Source: Phenylobacterium deserti
Lineage (GTDB): Bacteria > Pseudomonadota > Alphaproteobacteria > Caulobacterales > Caulobacteraceae
DNA length: 64,000 nt
Direction of reading: 5' to 3'
NCBI RefSeq assembly: GCF_003254705.1
Contig: NZ_QFYR01000001.1
Span: forward strand, 372,001-436,000
Both the position numbers and the translations under genes were made by a program. Positions 47,448 to 56,954 of this stretch are shown piece after piece. A model generated the notes under the pieces. The model made no database searches. It was not told the origin of the DNA and saw only the letters and a program-made list of their open reading frames with translations. Within the stretch, counting starts at the first letter, position 1. Every line of letters begins with the position of its first letter.

Positions 47448-49240
47448 GAGAGCCCGGCGCCTTCCGTAACCGCGTTCAAGCGGGCGTAGGCGCCGCCGCG
47501 TTTGACGAGGTCGGCGTGGCGGCCTTCCTCGATGACGCGACCGTTCTCGAACACCAGAATGCGATCCGCCCCGCGGATGGTGGAGAGGCGGTGGGCGATG
47601 ACGATAGTCGTGCGACCGACCATCAGCTCCTCCATAGCCTCCTGCACTTGGCTTTCGGTCTCCACATCGAGCGAGGACGTCGCCTCGTCCAGCACCAAGA
47701 TTGGGGCGTCGGCCAGGAAGGCCCTTGCGATCGCCACACGCTGGCGCTCGCCGCCGGAAAGCTTCACCCCGCGCTCGCCGACGAGCGTCTGATAGCCCTC
47801 CGGCAGGCGGGTGATGAACTCGTGGGCGCGGGCGCGCTTGGCCGCCAGGATGATCTCGTCCTCCGTCGCGTCGGGGCGGGCGTAGGCGATGTTCTCGGCC
47901 AGGGTGCGGTGGAACAGGGCGGGGTCCTGCGGGACGACGGCGATGGCCCGACGCAGGGAGCCTTGCGTCACGTGGGCGATGTCCTGGCTGTCGATCAGGA
48001 TCCGGCCGCCCTGAATATCGTAGAGGCGCTGGATCAGCTTCACGAAGGTCGATTTGCCGGCCCCGGTCGCCCCCACCAGAGCCACCCTCTCGCCCGGCGC
48101 GATGCTGAGGGAGAAGCGATCATAGAGGGGTCCGGCAGCGGCCTTGTAGGCGAAGGTCACGCCCTGGAACTCGATGCCGCCGAACTCGGGATGGAAGTCG
48201 CGGGCGTCGGGCGCGTCCTCCACCTGCGGGCTCATGGCCATATAGCGGGCGACGTCCTCGGCGTCGTCCAGGCCCTTCTGGGTGGAGCGGATGTTCTCGC
48301 CCAGGTTCCGCAGGTAGCCGCTCATCAGCATGAAGGAGGTGATAGCGAAGGCCACGTCGCCGGGGCTGGCGCGCCCCTGCGACCACAGCCAGACGAGCAG
48401 CCCGGTAAGCCCAGCCTGGAGGCCGACCAGCATCAGATTGTGCACCAGCCAGATGTCGGTGAAGCGCGTCCAGGTGCGGTTGGACGCGATCCGCCACTCC
48501 TCCGTCACCTGCCCGATACGGCTCTGCTCGCGGTCTTCCGCGCCGAAGCTTTTCACCGTCGCGATCGAGGAGATGGCGTCCGACAGCACGCCGCCGATCT
48601 TGGAGTCCATGGCCACGGACTTCAGGTTGGCGGGTCGGGCGTACTTCTCGGTGAGGATGATGTTCGAGGCGATGTAGAGCGCCACCACCACGATGGCGAA
48701 GGCGCCGACGATGGGCCAGCGCATCAGCATCATGCCGCACATGCCCAGGAGCACCAGGATCGCGGGGCCCAGCCAGATCAGGGCCGCGTCGGAGACGGCG
48801 TCATAGCCCCACATGGCCCGCGAGAGGCGCCGCACCGTGGATCCGGCGAAGGTGTCGGCGTGCCAGTCGGACGAGAACGACTGCACCTTGGCGAAGCCCT
48901 CGTCGGTGATCTCCTTCATGTTGGCGGAGGCGAGCGGAATCCAGAACCGCATGGCGATGTTCCGCACCACTGAGAAGGTGAAGTAGACGCCCACGAAGGT
49001 CGCCCAGGCGGTCCATGCCGGATCGAGGTTCGCAGGTCCCGCGCTCACCGCATCCACCAGCCGTCCGGCCGCCCAGGGCAGCGCCAGGTCGAAGCCGATG
49101 GCGGCCAAGGTCAGCACCACCGTCCCGGTCAGCAACCAGGGCCGCCGCGCCCAGAAGCGGGCGATGAAGCCCATCACCTGGCGGTTGTTCAGAACGCGCG
49201 GGCGCTTGCCGCCCTCGTCCTCGTCGAAGTCTTCGCTCAT
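47444..49240 (-). CDS. ABC exporter, fused permease and ATPase
   Basis: A 598-residue half-transporter with six membrane helices (residues ~35-330) and a C-terminal ATPase. Walker A is GATGAGKSTFVKL, the signature LSGGERQRVAIARAFL, Walker B ILVLDEATSSLD, and the switch histidine is in TIVIAHRLSTIRG. It should work as a homodimer exporting lipids, drugs or peptides; the substrate is unknown. ATG at 49240 is chosen; a GTG at 49252 is possible, and neither has a strong Shine-Dalgarno. It is divergent from ubiA. Confidence 0.93.
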   Translation of the reverse strand: MSEDFDEDEGGKRPRVLNNRQVMGFIARFWARRPWLLTGTVVLTLAAIGFDLALPWAAGRLVDAVSAGPANLDPAWTAWATFVGVYFTFSVVRNIAMRFWIPLASANMKEITDEGFAKVQSFSSDWHADTFAGSTVRRLSRAMWGYDAVSDAALIWLGPAILVLLGMCGMMLMRWPIVGAFAIVVVALYIASNIILTEKYARPANLKSVAMDSKIGGVLSDAISSIATVKSFGAEDREQSRIGQVTEEWRIASNRTWTRFTDIWLVHNLMLVGLQAGLTGLLVWLWSQGRASPGDVAFAITSFMLMSGYLRNLGENIRSTQKGLDDAEDVARYMAMSPQVEDAPDARDFHPEFGGIEFQGVTFAYKAAAGPLYDRFSLSIAPGERVALVGATGAGKSTFVKLIQRLYDIQGGRILIDSQDIAHVTQGSLRRAIAVVPQDPALFHRTLAENIAYARPDATEDEIILAAKRARAHEFITRLPEGYQTLVGERGVKLSGGERQRVAIARAFLADAPILVLDEATSSLDVETESQVQEAMEELMVGRTTIVIAHRLSTIRGADRILVFENGRVIEEGRHADLVKRGGAYARLNAVTEGAGLS

Positions 49241-49298
49241 GAGGCCGAGCACATGGGGAGAGTCCCGCCTGTGCGCCAGTTTCTGCTAGGACGGCGGC

Positions 49299-50309
49299 AT
49301 GACCCACACCGCTCCGCTTCCCGACGCCGCCCCAACCAACTGGGTGGACCGGCTCGCACCGGCGCCCCTGCGGCCTTGGCTGAAGCTCGGACGGTTCGAC
49401 CGCCCGGCGGGAATATGGCTGCTGATGCTGCCCGGCTGGCAGGGGGTGGCGCTGGCGGCGGCCGTCCAGGGCCTGCGGCCGGATTTCTTCCTGCTGCTGG
49501 AGATCTTCGTCGGCGCCGCGCTGATGCGGGCGGCGGGCTGCGCCTTCAATGACATCGTCGATCGCGACTTCGACGCCAAGGTGGCCAGGACCGCCGGGCG
49601 CCCCGTCGCGTCCGGACAGATCAGCGTGAAGCAAGCCTGGGGCTTTCTGATCGCCTGCAGCCTGATCTCCTGTGTGATCCTTTTCACCCTGTCGCCGCTG
49701 GCGATCGGACTTGGCGTCGCCTCGCTGGCGCTGGTGGCCGCCTATCCCTTCATGAAGCGCATCACCTGGTGGCCGCAGGCCTGGCTGGGCCTGACCTTCA
49801 ACTGGGGCGCGCTGCTGGGCTATGCGGCTGCGCCAGGCGGCGGTCTTCTGGTGCTCTGGGGCTGGGTTCTGGCGAGCAGCGGCGAGGAAATCGCGTTCGT
49901 TCCGGGAGCCTGGGGCGAGCTCGGATGGCCTGCGCTGGCGCTCTATGCATCCGGCATCTTCTGGACGCTCGGATATGACACGATCTACGCCATTCAGGAC
50001 CTGGAGGACGACGCCTTGGCAGGGGTGAAGTCCACCGCGCGGCGGCTGGGTGCGGCGACGCCTCGCGCCGTCGCCGGCTTCTATGGTCTGACCGTCGCCT
50101 TCGCCGCCCTGGCCGGCTGGTTGGCAGGGATGAACTGGGCCTTCTACGCCCTGCTCGGCCTCTATGCCGTTCGGCTGTTCCAGCAAGCCTGGAAGGTGCG
50201 GATGGATCAGCCGATCCTGGCGCTCAAGCTCTTCAAGTCGAACGCCTGGGCGGGGCTGATCCTGTTCGCCGCGATCGTGGCGGGGAGTTTCCACGCCCCG
50301 CCGCTTTGA
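49299..50309 (+). CDS. ubiA: 4-hydroxybenzoate octaprenyltransferase
   Basis: A 336-residue membrane prenyltransferase that attaches the polyprenyl tail to 4-hydroxybenzoate in ubiquinone synthesis. The first diphosphate/Mg motif is CAFNDIVDRDFDAKVARTAGRPVASG, the second YDTIYAIQDLEDDALAGVKSTA. About nine helices follow the start LRPWLKLGRFDRPAGIWLLMLPGWQG, typical of UbiA. It ends 3 bases before the convergent exported protein gene. Confidence 0.96.
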   Translation: MTHTAPLPDAAPTNWVDRLAPAPLRPWLKLGRFDRPAGIWLLMLPGWQGVALAAAVQGLRPDFFLLLEIFVGAALMRAAGCAFNDIVDRDFDAKVARTAGRPVASGQISVKQAWGFLIACSLISCVILFTLSPLAIGLGVASLALVAAYPFMKRITWWPQAWLGLTFNWGALLGYAAAPGGGLLVLWGWVLASSGEEIAFVPGAWGELGWPALALYASGIFWTLGYDTIYAIQDLEDDALAGVKSTARRLGAATPRAVAGFYGLTVAFAALAGWLAGMNWAFYALLGLYAVRLFQQAWKVRMDQPILALKLFKSNAWAGLILFAAIVAGSFHAPPL

Positions 50310-50312
50310 GCC

Positions 50313-50903
50313 TCAGTTCTTCGGTAGCTTGGCCAGGGGGTAGTCCGGGCCGAAGTCCAGGACCATGGATGGACCAAGGTCCACCGTCTGGACCGCCTTG
50401 CCCAGGTGCACGGCGGCGTTGGCTTGGCCGGCGCCAAGGTCGATCGGCGACTTGCCGCTGGCGAAATACATCTTCCACTCCGGCCCGATCGGCACATCGA
50501 AGGCCTCCACCACCCCCGTGTAAGGCGCAGCGGATTGCTGGACGCGCGCATTCACCCGAACCGCTTCAGCGCCCTTCGGCGGCTTCTCGGCCCGCGCCCA
50601 GAACGCGAACAGCACCACGTCGCCCTTCTTGATCGGCCCCGCGATCGTGGTTGAGGCGGCCGTCGACCAGTCGTTCGGCCCCGCGGTGTTGACCTTCACA
50701 CGGTACGCAAAACCGCCCGGTACGCCGTCTGACTTGGCGACCGAGGTCTTCTGCTCCGTTCCCTGAGTGGTCCAGTGATCCTTCTTTGGATCGTCGATCC
50801 GGTTCTTGAGGATGTCGTCCTGCCGCGCGAAGGCGCCGGTGGCCAGGCCCGCGCCGGCCGCAAGGCCAAGCACGATGGCCGCCAGAATCTTGGCCTGTCT
50901 CAT
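50313..50903 (-). CDS. Exported protein with carbohydrate-binding-like jelly-roll domain
   Basis: A 196-residue protein with a signal peptide (MRQAKILAAIVLGLAAGAGLATGAFA) after a GGGAG ribosome site. The mature part resembles galactose-binding-like/CBM4_9 modules: NDWSTAASTTIAGPIKKGDVVLFAFWARAEKPP and a later GPEWKMYFASG. No catalytic domain is attached, so it is a stand-alone binding protein or a structural periplasmic protein. The ligand is unknown. Assignment to the fold is by pattern only. Confidence 0.7.
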   Translation of the reverse strand: MRQAKILAAIVLGLAAGAGLATGAFARQDDILKNRIDDPKKDHWTTQGTEQKTSVAKSDGVPGGFAYRVKVNTAGPNDWSTAASTTIAGPIKKGDVVLFAFWARAEKPPKGAEAVRVNARVQQSAAPYTGVVEAFDVPIGPEWKMYFASGKSPIDLGAGQANAAVHLGKAVQTVDLGPSMVLDFGPDYPLAKLPKN

Positions 50904-51049
50904 GGGGATCTCCCGAGCTGTTCCCTTTCCCCGGCCCGGGTCTTGCGCCCGGCGCCGCATCACCGCAGCAGCGGCGACGCGCCCAAGCTGCACGGTCGCC
51001 GGTGCACAGGCAAGTGCCGGATCAAGCTCGGTAATCCCGCGCCTGACCG

Positions 51050-52543
51050 TCAGAAATCCTGCCAGGCCGCATCACTGGCCGTGACCAGTTTCAGGGCCGC
51101 GCCGTTGGCGCTCGCGCGGCGGACCCGCTCGTACGAGGGCGTGTGGGACACAGCATGGGACGCCGGACGACCGGCTTGTTCGTCGACCGCGAACATCTTC
51201 ATGAGGCGGGTGAGCTCCAAGGCTTCCTGCGCCAGGGCGTGGCTGCCGGCCGTCGACTCCTCGACCATGGCGGCGTTCTGCTGGGTCATCTGGTCCATCT
51301 GATTGACGGCCGTGTTGACCTCGTTGATGCCGGTGGCCTGCTCCTGGGCGGCGGTGGCGATCTCGGCCACCAAGCCGTTGATCTCGCCCACCTGACCCAC
51401 GATGCGCTCCAGCGCCTCGCCGGCTTTACGGACCAGCTCGACCCCGGTGTTCACCTGATCGCTTGAGGTCGAGATGAGGGCCTTGATCTCCTTGGCGGCG
51501 TCCGCCGAACGCTGCGCCAGGGCGCGCACTTCAGAAGCAACCACGGCGAAACCACGACCGGCTTCCCCGGCCCGCGCCGCTTCCACGCCCGCGTTTAAGG
51601 CCAGGAGGTTGGTCTGAAAGGCGATCTCGTCGATGACGCCGATGATCTGGCTGATCTGGCGAGCGGACTGCTCGATCTGACCCATGGCCGCGACCGCGTT
51701 ACGCACCACGTCGCCCGAGGCGTGGGCGTCGTCCCGCGCAGCCGTGCTGACAGAGTTAGCCTGACGAGCGCCTTCGGCAGAGCGCTTCACGGTGGCGGTG
51801 ATCTGGTCCAAGGCCGCCGCCGTCTCTTCCAAGCTGGCGGCCTGCTGCTCGGTGCGGCGAGAAAGATCATCCGCGGCCTGGCTGATGGTGCTGGTGGTCG
51901 CGCCGATGCTGTCAGCCGTCGAGATGATCACGCCCATGACTTCCGCCAGGCGGCTTACGGCATTGTTGAAGTCCGCCTTCAGCGGCCCGTATTCCTCGGG
52001 GAAGTCGTCGCCGATGCGACCGCGCAGGTCGCCGTTCGCCAGACCCGACAGCTTCGCGCCCAGCTCCGACATGGCTTGGTCCTGGCGCGCCTTGATCTCG
52101 CGGCGCTCGCGTTCGTTGCGCGCCCGCTCCTGCTCGACCTCAGTGACGTCGCTGGCGAACTTGATGACCTTGAACGGGCGGCCTTCGGCGTCGAACACCG
52201 GGTTGTAGGTGGCTTGGATCCAGATCTCCCGGCCGCCCTTTCCGAGCCGGCGGTACTTGTTGGAGAAGAACTCCCCGCGGTTCAGCGCGGCCCAGAAATC
52301 CCGGTACTCGGGGCTGGCGGCGTATTCGGCGTCGACGAAGATGCTGTGCTTGCGGCCGACGACCTCGTCAGCGGTGTAGCCCACCGCGCCAAGGAAGTTG
52401 CTGTTGGCGCGCACGATGGTGCCGTCCAGCTGAAACTCGATCACCGCCTGGGACCGCTCGATCGCGTTCACGATGCTCTCAAGATCGGCCACATGCTGCT
52501 GTTGTCGCCGCGCGTTCTCGCGGGCCTTCCCGGTCTTGAACAT
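51050..52543 (-). CDS. Soluble methyl-accepting chemotaxis protein with PAS sensor
   Basis: A 497-residue chemoreceptor without any membrane helix, so it is cytoplasmic. A PAS domain (residues ~20-140: [34 protein letters not shown], ending [13 protein letters not shown]) may bind haem or flavin. A HAMP-like linker ([10 protein letters not shown]) and the long four-helix signalling bundle follow, with the hairpin tip [44 protein letters not shown] near residue 330. The C-terminus AAWQDF fits the WxxF tether that binds CheR/CheB. No other che genes are in this window. Confidence 0.94.
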   Translation of the reverse strand: MFKTGKARENARRQQQHVADLESIVNAIERSQAVIEFQLDGTIVRANSNFLGAVGYTADEVVGRKHSIFVDAEYAASPEYRDFWAALNRGEFFSNKYRRLGKGGREIWIQATYNPVFDAEGRPFKVIKFASDVTEVEQERARNERERREIKARQDQAMSELGAKLSGLANGDLRGRIGDDFPEEYGPLKADFNNAVSRLAEVMGVIISTADSIGATTSTISQAADDLSRRTEQQAASLEETAAALDQITATVKRSAEGARQANSVSTAARDDAHASGDVVRNAVAAMGQIEQSARQISQIIGVIDEIAFQTNLLALNAGVEAARAGEAGRGFAVVASEVRALAQRSADAAKEIKALISTSSDQVNTGVELVRKAGEALERIVGQVGEINGLVAEIATAAQEQATGINEVNTAVNQMDQMTQQNAAMVEESTAGSHALAQEALELTRLMKMFAVDEQAGRPASHAVSHTPSYERVRRASANGAALKLVTASDAAWQDF

Positions 52544-52620
52544 GCAAGCTCCTTCGGTTCGGGACGGGGCGTGAGCCCTTCATGCCGCGACCTTTTGAAG
52601 CATCAGGCTTAAGGAAGATT

Positions 52621-52673
52621 ATATCGCACTCGATATTTTCGATCCCGACCGGATCAATTTGCAAATAATTGCA
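52621..52673. promoter_or_regulatory. Two operator-like palindromes between the MCP and OhrR-like genes
   Basis: ATATCG-CACT-CGATAT (52621-52636) is a perfect 6-bp inverted repeat. TGCAA-ATAA-TTGCA (52660-52673) is a perfect 5-bp inverted repeat, lying 54 bases before the regulator start at 52727. The gap is unusually AT-rich for this genome. Reading AATT-centred repeats as OhrR-type operators is an inference. Confidence 0.45.
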
Positions 52674-52726
52674 GGGAACCTTTTCACCTTTACCGAATCT
52701 TCAGCACGAACAGCCGTGATGGTTGC

Positions 52727-53245
52727 ATGTTCGAAGCAGAACCAGCCCCTAGGTTGTCGCGCGGCGCCGGGCGCCCGGAAGGCTTGCCGCCCTACCCCGA
52801 GCTTTGCCTCGACAGTCAGCTGTGCTTGGCGCTGCAGGTCTCGGACAGCCTGATCACGCGAATCTACCGCAACCTGCTGAAGCCGCTCGACCTGACGCAC
52901 CCGCAGTACCTGGTGCTGTTGGTGCTCTGGGAGCGGGGCCGCTGCACCATGGGCGACCTGCGCGAGGCGCTGCACATGGACACCGGTGCCATCACCCCGC
53001 TGGTGAAGCGCATGGAGTCGGGCGGCCTGTTGAAGCGCACCCGTGACACCCAGGACGAACGTCGGGTCTGGGTGGACCTGTCCGAAAGAGGCTGGGAGCT
53101 ACGCGATCAGGTGGCGGAGATCCGGCGCGAAGTGGGTCGCCGCATTCCGCTTACGGGTGAAGAGCTGGCCGAGCTGCGTTCCACCCTGCAGGTCCTGAAC
53201 GCCGCAATGCTCCGTGCGGCCCCCGTCGAGAGCGATCCCGCCTAA
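52727..53245 (+). CDS. MarR-family regulator, OhrR-like (thiol redox sensor)
   Basis: A 172-residue winged-helix regulator. The segment LDSQLCLALQVSDSLITRIYRNLLKPLDLTHPQYLVLLVLWE closely follows the OhrR pattern, including the reactive cysteine of the LC motif that is oxidised by organic peroxides. The DNA-binding part is TGAITPLVKRMESGGLLKRTRDTQDERRVWVDLS. An extra ~25-residue N-terminus precedes the usual start; a second cysteine sits at LCLDSQLC. No ohr peroxidase gene is adjacent, which is unusual for OhrR. It ends 4 bases inside the convergent hybrid kinase gene. Confidence 0.88.
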   Translation: MFEAEPAPRLSRGAGRPEGLPPYPELCLDSQLCLALQVSDSLITRIYRNLLKPLDLTHPQYLVLLVLWERGRCTMGDLREALHMDTGAITPLVKRMESGGLLKRTRDTQDERRVWVDLSERGWELRDQVAEIRREVGRRIPLTGEELAELRSTLQVLNAAMLRAAPVESDPA

Positions 53246-55140
53246 GCGGCTCGGAGCTCCGGTCCGACCCCAGCCAACGCCGCCGCGAGCTGATCGATCA
53301 TGATCGGCTTGGGCACCACGCTGTCCATGCCTGCCGCCGCGTACTGCGCGGTCTGGTGCGGCATGGCGTTGGCGGTGAGAGCGACGATGCGGGTCGGGGG
53401 CAGGCCCTTTTCAGCTTCCAGCTGGCGAATGTCGCGGGTGGCGGCCACGCCGTCGTGCACCGGCATCTGAATGTCCATCAAGATCAGGTCGAAGCGCTCG
53501 CGGCTCCACGCCTCCACGGCGGCGCGGCCGTCGGCGACAACCACGGGATCGATTCCCAACGCGTTCAGAACGGTGCGCACGACGCGCTGGTTGGTCTCGT
53601 TGTCCTCGGCGACCAGCACCCGCAGTTCGGTGAGATCCCGCGCCTCCGCCTCGGCCTCCGCTGCGTCGGTTTCGGTGCGCGCCAACGGCAGGCGGACGCG
53701 GAACACGCTGCCATCGCCCTGTCGGCTCTCCACCTCGATCTCGCCGCCCATCAGGTCGACGAGGCTGCGGCAGATGGCCAGCCCCACGCCAGCGCCTCCG
53801 AACCGGCGGGTCGCGCCGGCGTCGCCCTGGACGAACTTGCCGAACAGACGCGGCAGCAGCTCTGGCGAGATTCCGATGCCGGTATCGATCACGCTGATCA
53901 CCACGCCCTGGCTCTTGTCGTCGACGGCGACGGTGACCCGCACCTGCCCGGTCTCGGTGAACTTCAGGGCGTTCGAAACGAGGTTGTAGATCACCTGCCG
54001 CAGCCGAACCGCGTCGCCTTGCCAGCGCCCCTGCACACCCGACTCCAGGTAGATCGCAAAGCCGACGCCGCGCGATTCCGCCAAGGTATTGGCCACCGCG
54101 CAGCCTTCGCGCACCACTTCTTCGAGCTCGAACGGTGCGCAGGCGAGCGCCAAGTCGCCGGACTCGATCTGCGCCAGATCCAGCACGTCCGACAGAACGC
54201 AGAGCAAGGCCGAACCGGAGTCCTGAATGACCTCCAAGCGCTCGCGTTGGCGGGCGCTCGGACGATCCATCAGCAGAGCCTGGGTCATGCCGAGCACGCC
54301 GTTCAGCGGGGTGCGGATCTCGTGGCCCATGTTCGCCAGGAACTGGGACTTCAGCACATTGGCTTCTTCGGCTTCGTCGCGCGCGGCGATCACCTCGTCG
54401 AGCGCCCTGCGCAGTTCGGCGTCGTAGTCCTGCAGCACCTGCAGAAGGGAATTGTAGTTGCGCGTCAGCCGGCCCACCTCATCGTCGGTGGTCACCGGCG
54501 CCCGGGCCGTGAAGTCGCGCGAGGCAGCCAGGGACTCCACCGCGCTGTTCAGCGCCGCCAGGGGTTGAAGGGCGCGCTTCGCAAGACGGTTGGCCATCAG
54601 ACCCGCCGCTGCAGTGGCCAGAAGAGACAGGACCAGCGCGATCGCGATGTTGTGCAGCCGCTGATCCACCAGCTTGCTGTCGTTCGCGCGCAGGATCAGC
54701 TCGCCCACCCGGCGTTCGCTCTCGTAGCGAGGCACATGCACTTCCAGGCCTGGACGGCGGAAGATCACCGTGGGGACGCGCGCGCCGTTTGCTTCCAGAC
54801 GGGCCAAGGTCCCGTCCTGTCCGCCAAGTTCCAGCCTCCGGCCGTCCACCGCGATATAGGCTGCGTCTACGGTGTGCTCGCTTCCAATGAGCAGCGCCGT
54901 TGCGCGCCGCACAGCTTCCTCATCGCCTTGCATGAGGCCGGCATGAGCAGCACCGGCCAAGGTCTCGGCAAGCTCCAGCGACTGGTGCGCGAGGTCCTCG
55001 CGATCGGAACTCCAGTTGGTCCACTGATAGATCGCAAAAGCGGCAAGCAGCGCCGTGATGGTCGCGGTCAGCGCAACGCCGACCACTTGGGCCTGCAGCC
55101 GCGCCCGCTGGGCGACAAACGGAAGAGTTGCAACAGCCAT
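53242..55140 (-). CDS. Membrane hybrid sensor histidine kinase with HAMP and receiver
   Basis: A 632-residue hybrid kinase. Two helices (residues ~18-40 and ~165-190) flank a periplasmic sensor of about 125 residues. A HAMP linker (LAKRALQPLAALNSAVESL) leads to HisKA (LANMGHEIRTPLNGVLGMTQ), the ATPase (NLVSNALKFTETG, DTGIGI, GGAGVGLAICR) and a receiver with VLVAEDNETNQRV, DLILMDIQMPVHDG and the lysine in VPKPI. The domain order differs from the kinase at 17299 (periplasmic sensor, HAMP). Signal unknown. It is divergent from the methyltransferase gene with 165 bases between. Confidence 0.94.
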   Translation of the reverse strand: MAVATLPFVAQRARLQAQVVGVALTATITALLAAFAIYQWTNWSSDREDLAHQSLELAETLAGAAHAGLMQGDEEAVRRATALLIGSEHTVDAAYIAVDGRRLELGGQDGTLARLEANGARVPTVIFRRPGLEVHVPRYESERRVGELILRANDSKLVDQRLHNIAIALVLSLLATAAAGLMANRLAKRALQPLAALNSAVESLAASRDFTARAPVTTDDEVGRLTRNYNSLLQVLQDYDAELRRALDEVIAARDEAEEANVLKSQFLANMGHEIRTPLNGVLGMTQALLMDRPSARQRERLEVIQDSGSALLCVLSDVLDLAQIESGDLALACAPFELEEVVREGCAVANTLAESRGVGFAIYLESGVQGRWQGDAVRLRQVIYNLVSNALKFTETGQVRVTVAVDDKSQGVVISVIDTGIGISPELLPRLFGKFVQGDAGATRRFGGAGVGLAICRSLVDLMGGEIEVESRQGDGSVFRVRLPLARTETDAAEAEAEARDLTELRVLVAEDNETNQRVVRTVLNALGIDPVVVADGRAAVEAWSRERFDLILMDIQMPVHDGVAATRDIRQLEAEKGLPPTRIVALTANAMPHQTAQYAAAGMDSVVPKPIMIDQLAAALAGVGPELRAA

Positions 55141-55305
55141 TCCGGCCCGCCCCTCGGGTCAGATCTCAGACGGCCATCTGGTCTTACATGTGTTAAGGAC
55201 CAATTTCTGAAGGAACCGCAGTTTTCCGCCGCTAACTGTCTGACGCAGCTTGATCTGTTCGGCGGCGGCGATTGACCTGACAAGCGCTGGGGTCATGGTG
55301 CCGGC

Positions 55306-55971
55306 ATGATCGAGCCCAGCCTCGAGGGCCGACGCGCCTTCATCCTCCAGAACACCCGCCAGCAGCATCCGCCGCACACGCCCGAGCTCAGATTGCAACT
55401 GGCGGACGAAATCACGCCCATCTGGCGGCTGACGGAAGAAGCCCTGGAAGCCATGGGCGTGCCGCCGCCGTTCTGGGCCTTCGCCTGGGCCGGCGGCCAG
55501 GCCCTCGCCCGCTATGTGCTGGATCACCCCAACGTCGTGGCGGGCAAGCGCGTGGTCGATTTCGCCTCGGGCTCCGGGATCGTGGCGATAGCCACCATGA
55601 TGGCGGGCGCTGCGGATGTGCTCGCCGCCGACATCGACCCGTTCTGCGAGGCGGCGGTACAGCTGAACGCCGAGGCCAACGGCGTTGAGTGCCGCTACAC
55701 TGGCGAGAACCTCCTGGAGGTCGCCCCGCCCGGCTGGGCGGAGGTCATCCTGGCCGGTGACATCTGCTATGAGAAGCCACTGGCGGAGCAGGTGATGGCT
55801 TGGCTGCATGCGGCGCGCGCTCAGGGCGCCACCGTGCTGGTGGGCGATCCAGGCCGGACGTACTTCCCGAAGACCGGTCTGCGGAAGCTCGCAGAATACC
55901 AAGTGCCCACCACGCGCGAGCTCGAGGATTTCGAGATCAAGAGAACGTCGGTCTGGACAGTCTCCGACTGA
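55306..55971 (+). CDS. Class I SAM-dependent methyltransferase (COG3897/ETFB-lysine-type)
   Basis: A 221-residue methyltransferase. PPPFWAFAWAGGQALARYVLDHP precedes the SAM-binding VVDFASGSGIVAIATMMAGAADVLAADIDPF, then GDICYEKPLAEQVMAWL, the post-motif block shared with electron-transfer-flavoprotein lysine and protein methyltransferases of this group. The substrate is probably a protein lysine but this is inferred. The start codon is ATG and has a weak ribosome site. Confidence 0.87.
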   Translation: MIEPSLEGRRAFILQNTRQQHPPHTPELRLQLADEITPIWRLTEEALEAMGVPPPFWAFAWAGGQALARYVLDHPNVVAGKRVVDFASGSGIVAIATMMAGAADVLAADIDPFCEAAVQLNAEANGVECRYTGENLLEVAPPGWAEVILAGDICYEKPLAEQVMAWLHAARAQGATVLVGDPGRTYFPKTGLRKLAEYQVPTTRELEDFEIKRTSVWTVSD

Positions 55972-56011
55972 ACGCCTAGACCCGAACATATCAAGAACGA
56001 CGGAGGCTCCG

Positions 56012-56353
56012 ATGCGCAAGGACGGCAAGGTGGATTACGTCGAGATGCCTTCGACCAACCTTCCGGCGACCAAGAGCTTCTACGCGCAGGCGTTCGGCTG
56101 GAGCTTCACGGATTACGGCCCGGACTACGCCGCGTTTGACGAGGGCCTGGAGGGAGGCTTCCACAACGGGGCGGACGACACGGGTGCGAAGGTCCCACTG
56201 GTTGTCCTCTATGCTGAAGATCTCGAAGCGCTGGAGGCGCGGGTCCGCGAAGCCGGCGGCGAGATCACGCGCCCGATCTTCAGCTTCCCCGGCGGACGGC
56301 GCTTCCACTTCCGCGACCCGGGCGGCGTCGAGCTGGCGGCCTGGAGCGAGTAG
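56012..56353 (+). CDS. VOC-family (glyoxalase-like) protein
   Basis: A 113-residue vicinal-oxygen-chelate domain protein. It has VDYVEMPSTNLPATKSFYAQAFGWSFTDYGPDYAAF and the closing FPGGRRFHFRDPGGVELAAWSE, the normal two beta-alpha-beta modules. Metal ligands are only partly conserved, so function is unclear. CGGAGG precedes the ATG at 56012. The YdeI-like gene begins 2 bases after its stop, so the two are cotranscribed. Confidence 0.88.
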   Translation: MRKDGKVDYVEMPSTNLPATKSFYAQAFGWSFTDYGPDYAAFDEGLEGGFHNGADDTGAKVPLVVLYAEDLEALEARVREAGGEITRPIFSFPGGRRFHFRDPGGVELAAWSE

Positions 56354-56355
56354 GC

Positions 56356-56940
56356 TTGCCACAGCCGGCCTTCTTCGAAACGCCTGCCGCATGGCGCGCC
56401 TGGTTGAAGGCCAACCACCAGGGCGCGACGGAGATTTTCGTCGGCTTCTGGAAGGCGGGAACTGGCAAGCCATCGATCACCTGGCCTGAAAGCGTCGACG
56501 AGGCGCTGTGCTTTGGCTGGATCGACGGGGTGCGGCGGCGGATCGACGACGACAGCTACTGCATTCGCTTCACACCTCGCAGACGCGGCAGCATCTGGAG
56601 CGCGGTTAACATCCGCAAGGTGGCGGAGCTTCAGGCGAGCGGGCGGATGACCGAGGCAGGACTTGCAGTGTTCGAGGCAGGACGCGAGAACACCGGGCGC
56701 TACTCGTTCGAGAACCGGGACGCGAAGCTTTCGGAAGCGGAGGCGGCGCAGTTTCAGATGCAGGCTCCGGCTTGGGCCCACTTCCAGACACGGCCTGCGT
56801 CCTACCGGCATGCCGCGGTCTGGTGGGTGGTCTCCGCAAAGCGGACGGAAACGCGCGATCGGCGTCTTGCGAGCCTCATCGAAGTCTGCACCGCAGGTGA
56901 CGACCTGCCCCACCTCAAGCGGCGTTCTGGCGGCAGCTGA
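56356..56940 (+). CDS. YdeI/OmpD-associated family protein
   Basis: A 194-residue protein of the YdeI family, linked to outer-membrane and antimicrobial peptide tolerance in enterobacteria and Bacillus. Family blocks are FFETPAAWRAWLKANHQGATEIFVGFWKAGTGKPSITWPESVDEALCFGWIDGVRRRIDDDSYCIRFTPRRRGSIWSAVN and ASYRHAAVWWVVSAKRTETRDRRLASLIEVCTAGD. The start is TTG at 56356, two bases after the VOC stop; no earlier start fits. The biochemical activity is unknown. Confidence 0.88.
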   Translation: MPQPAFFETPAAWRAWLKANHQGATEIFVGFWKAGTGKPSITWPESVDEALCFGWIDGVRRRIDDDSYCIRFTPRRRGSIWSAVNIRKVAELQASGRMTEAGLAVFEAGRENTGRYSFENRDAKLSEAEAAQFQMQAPAWAHFQTRPASYRHAAVWWVVSAKRTETRDRRLASLIEVCTAGDDLPHLKRRSGGS

Positions 56941-56954
56941 GCCGCAACCGCTCC

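Noticed and set aside
53356..55275. A 639-codon plus-strand frame opposite the second hybrid kinase
   Set aside because: Antisense shadow: HisKA, ATPase and receiver motifs are all on the minus strand and this frame has none.
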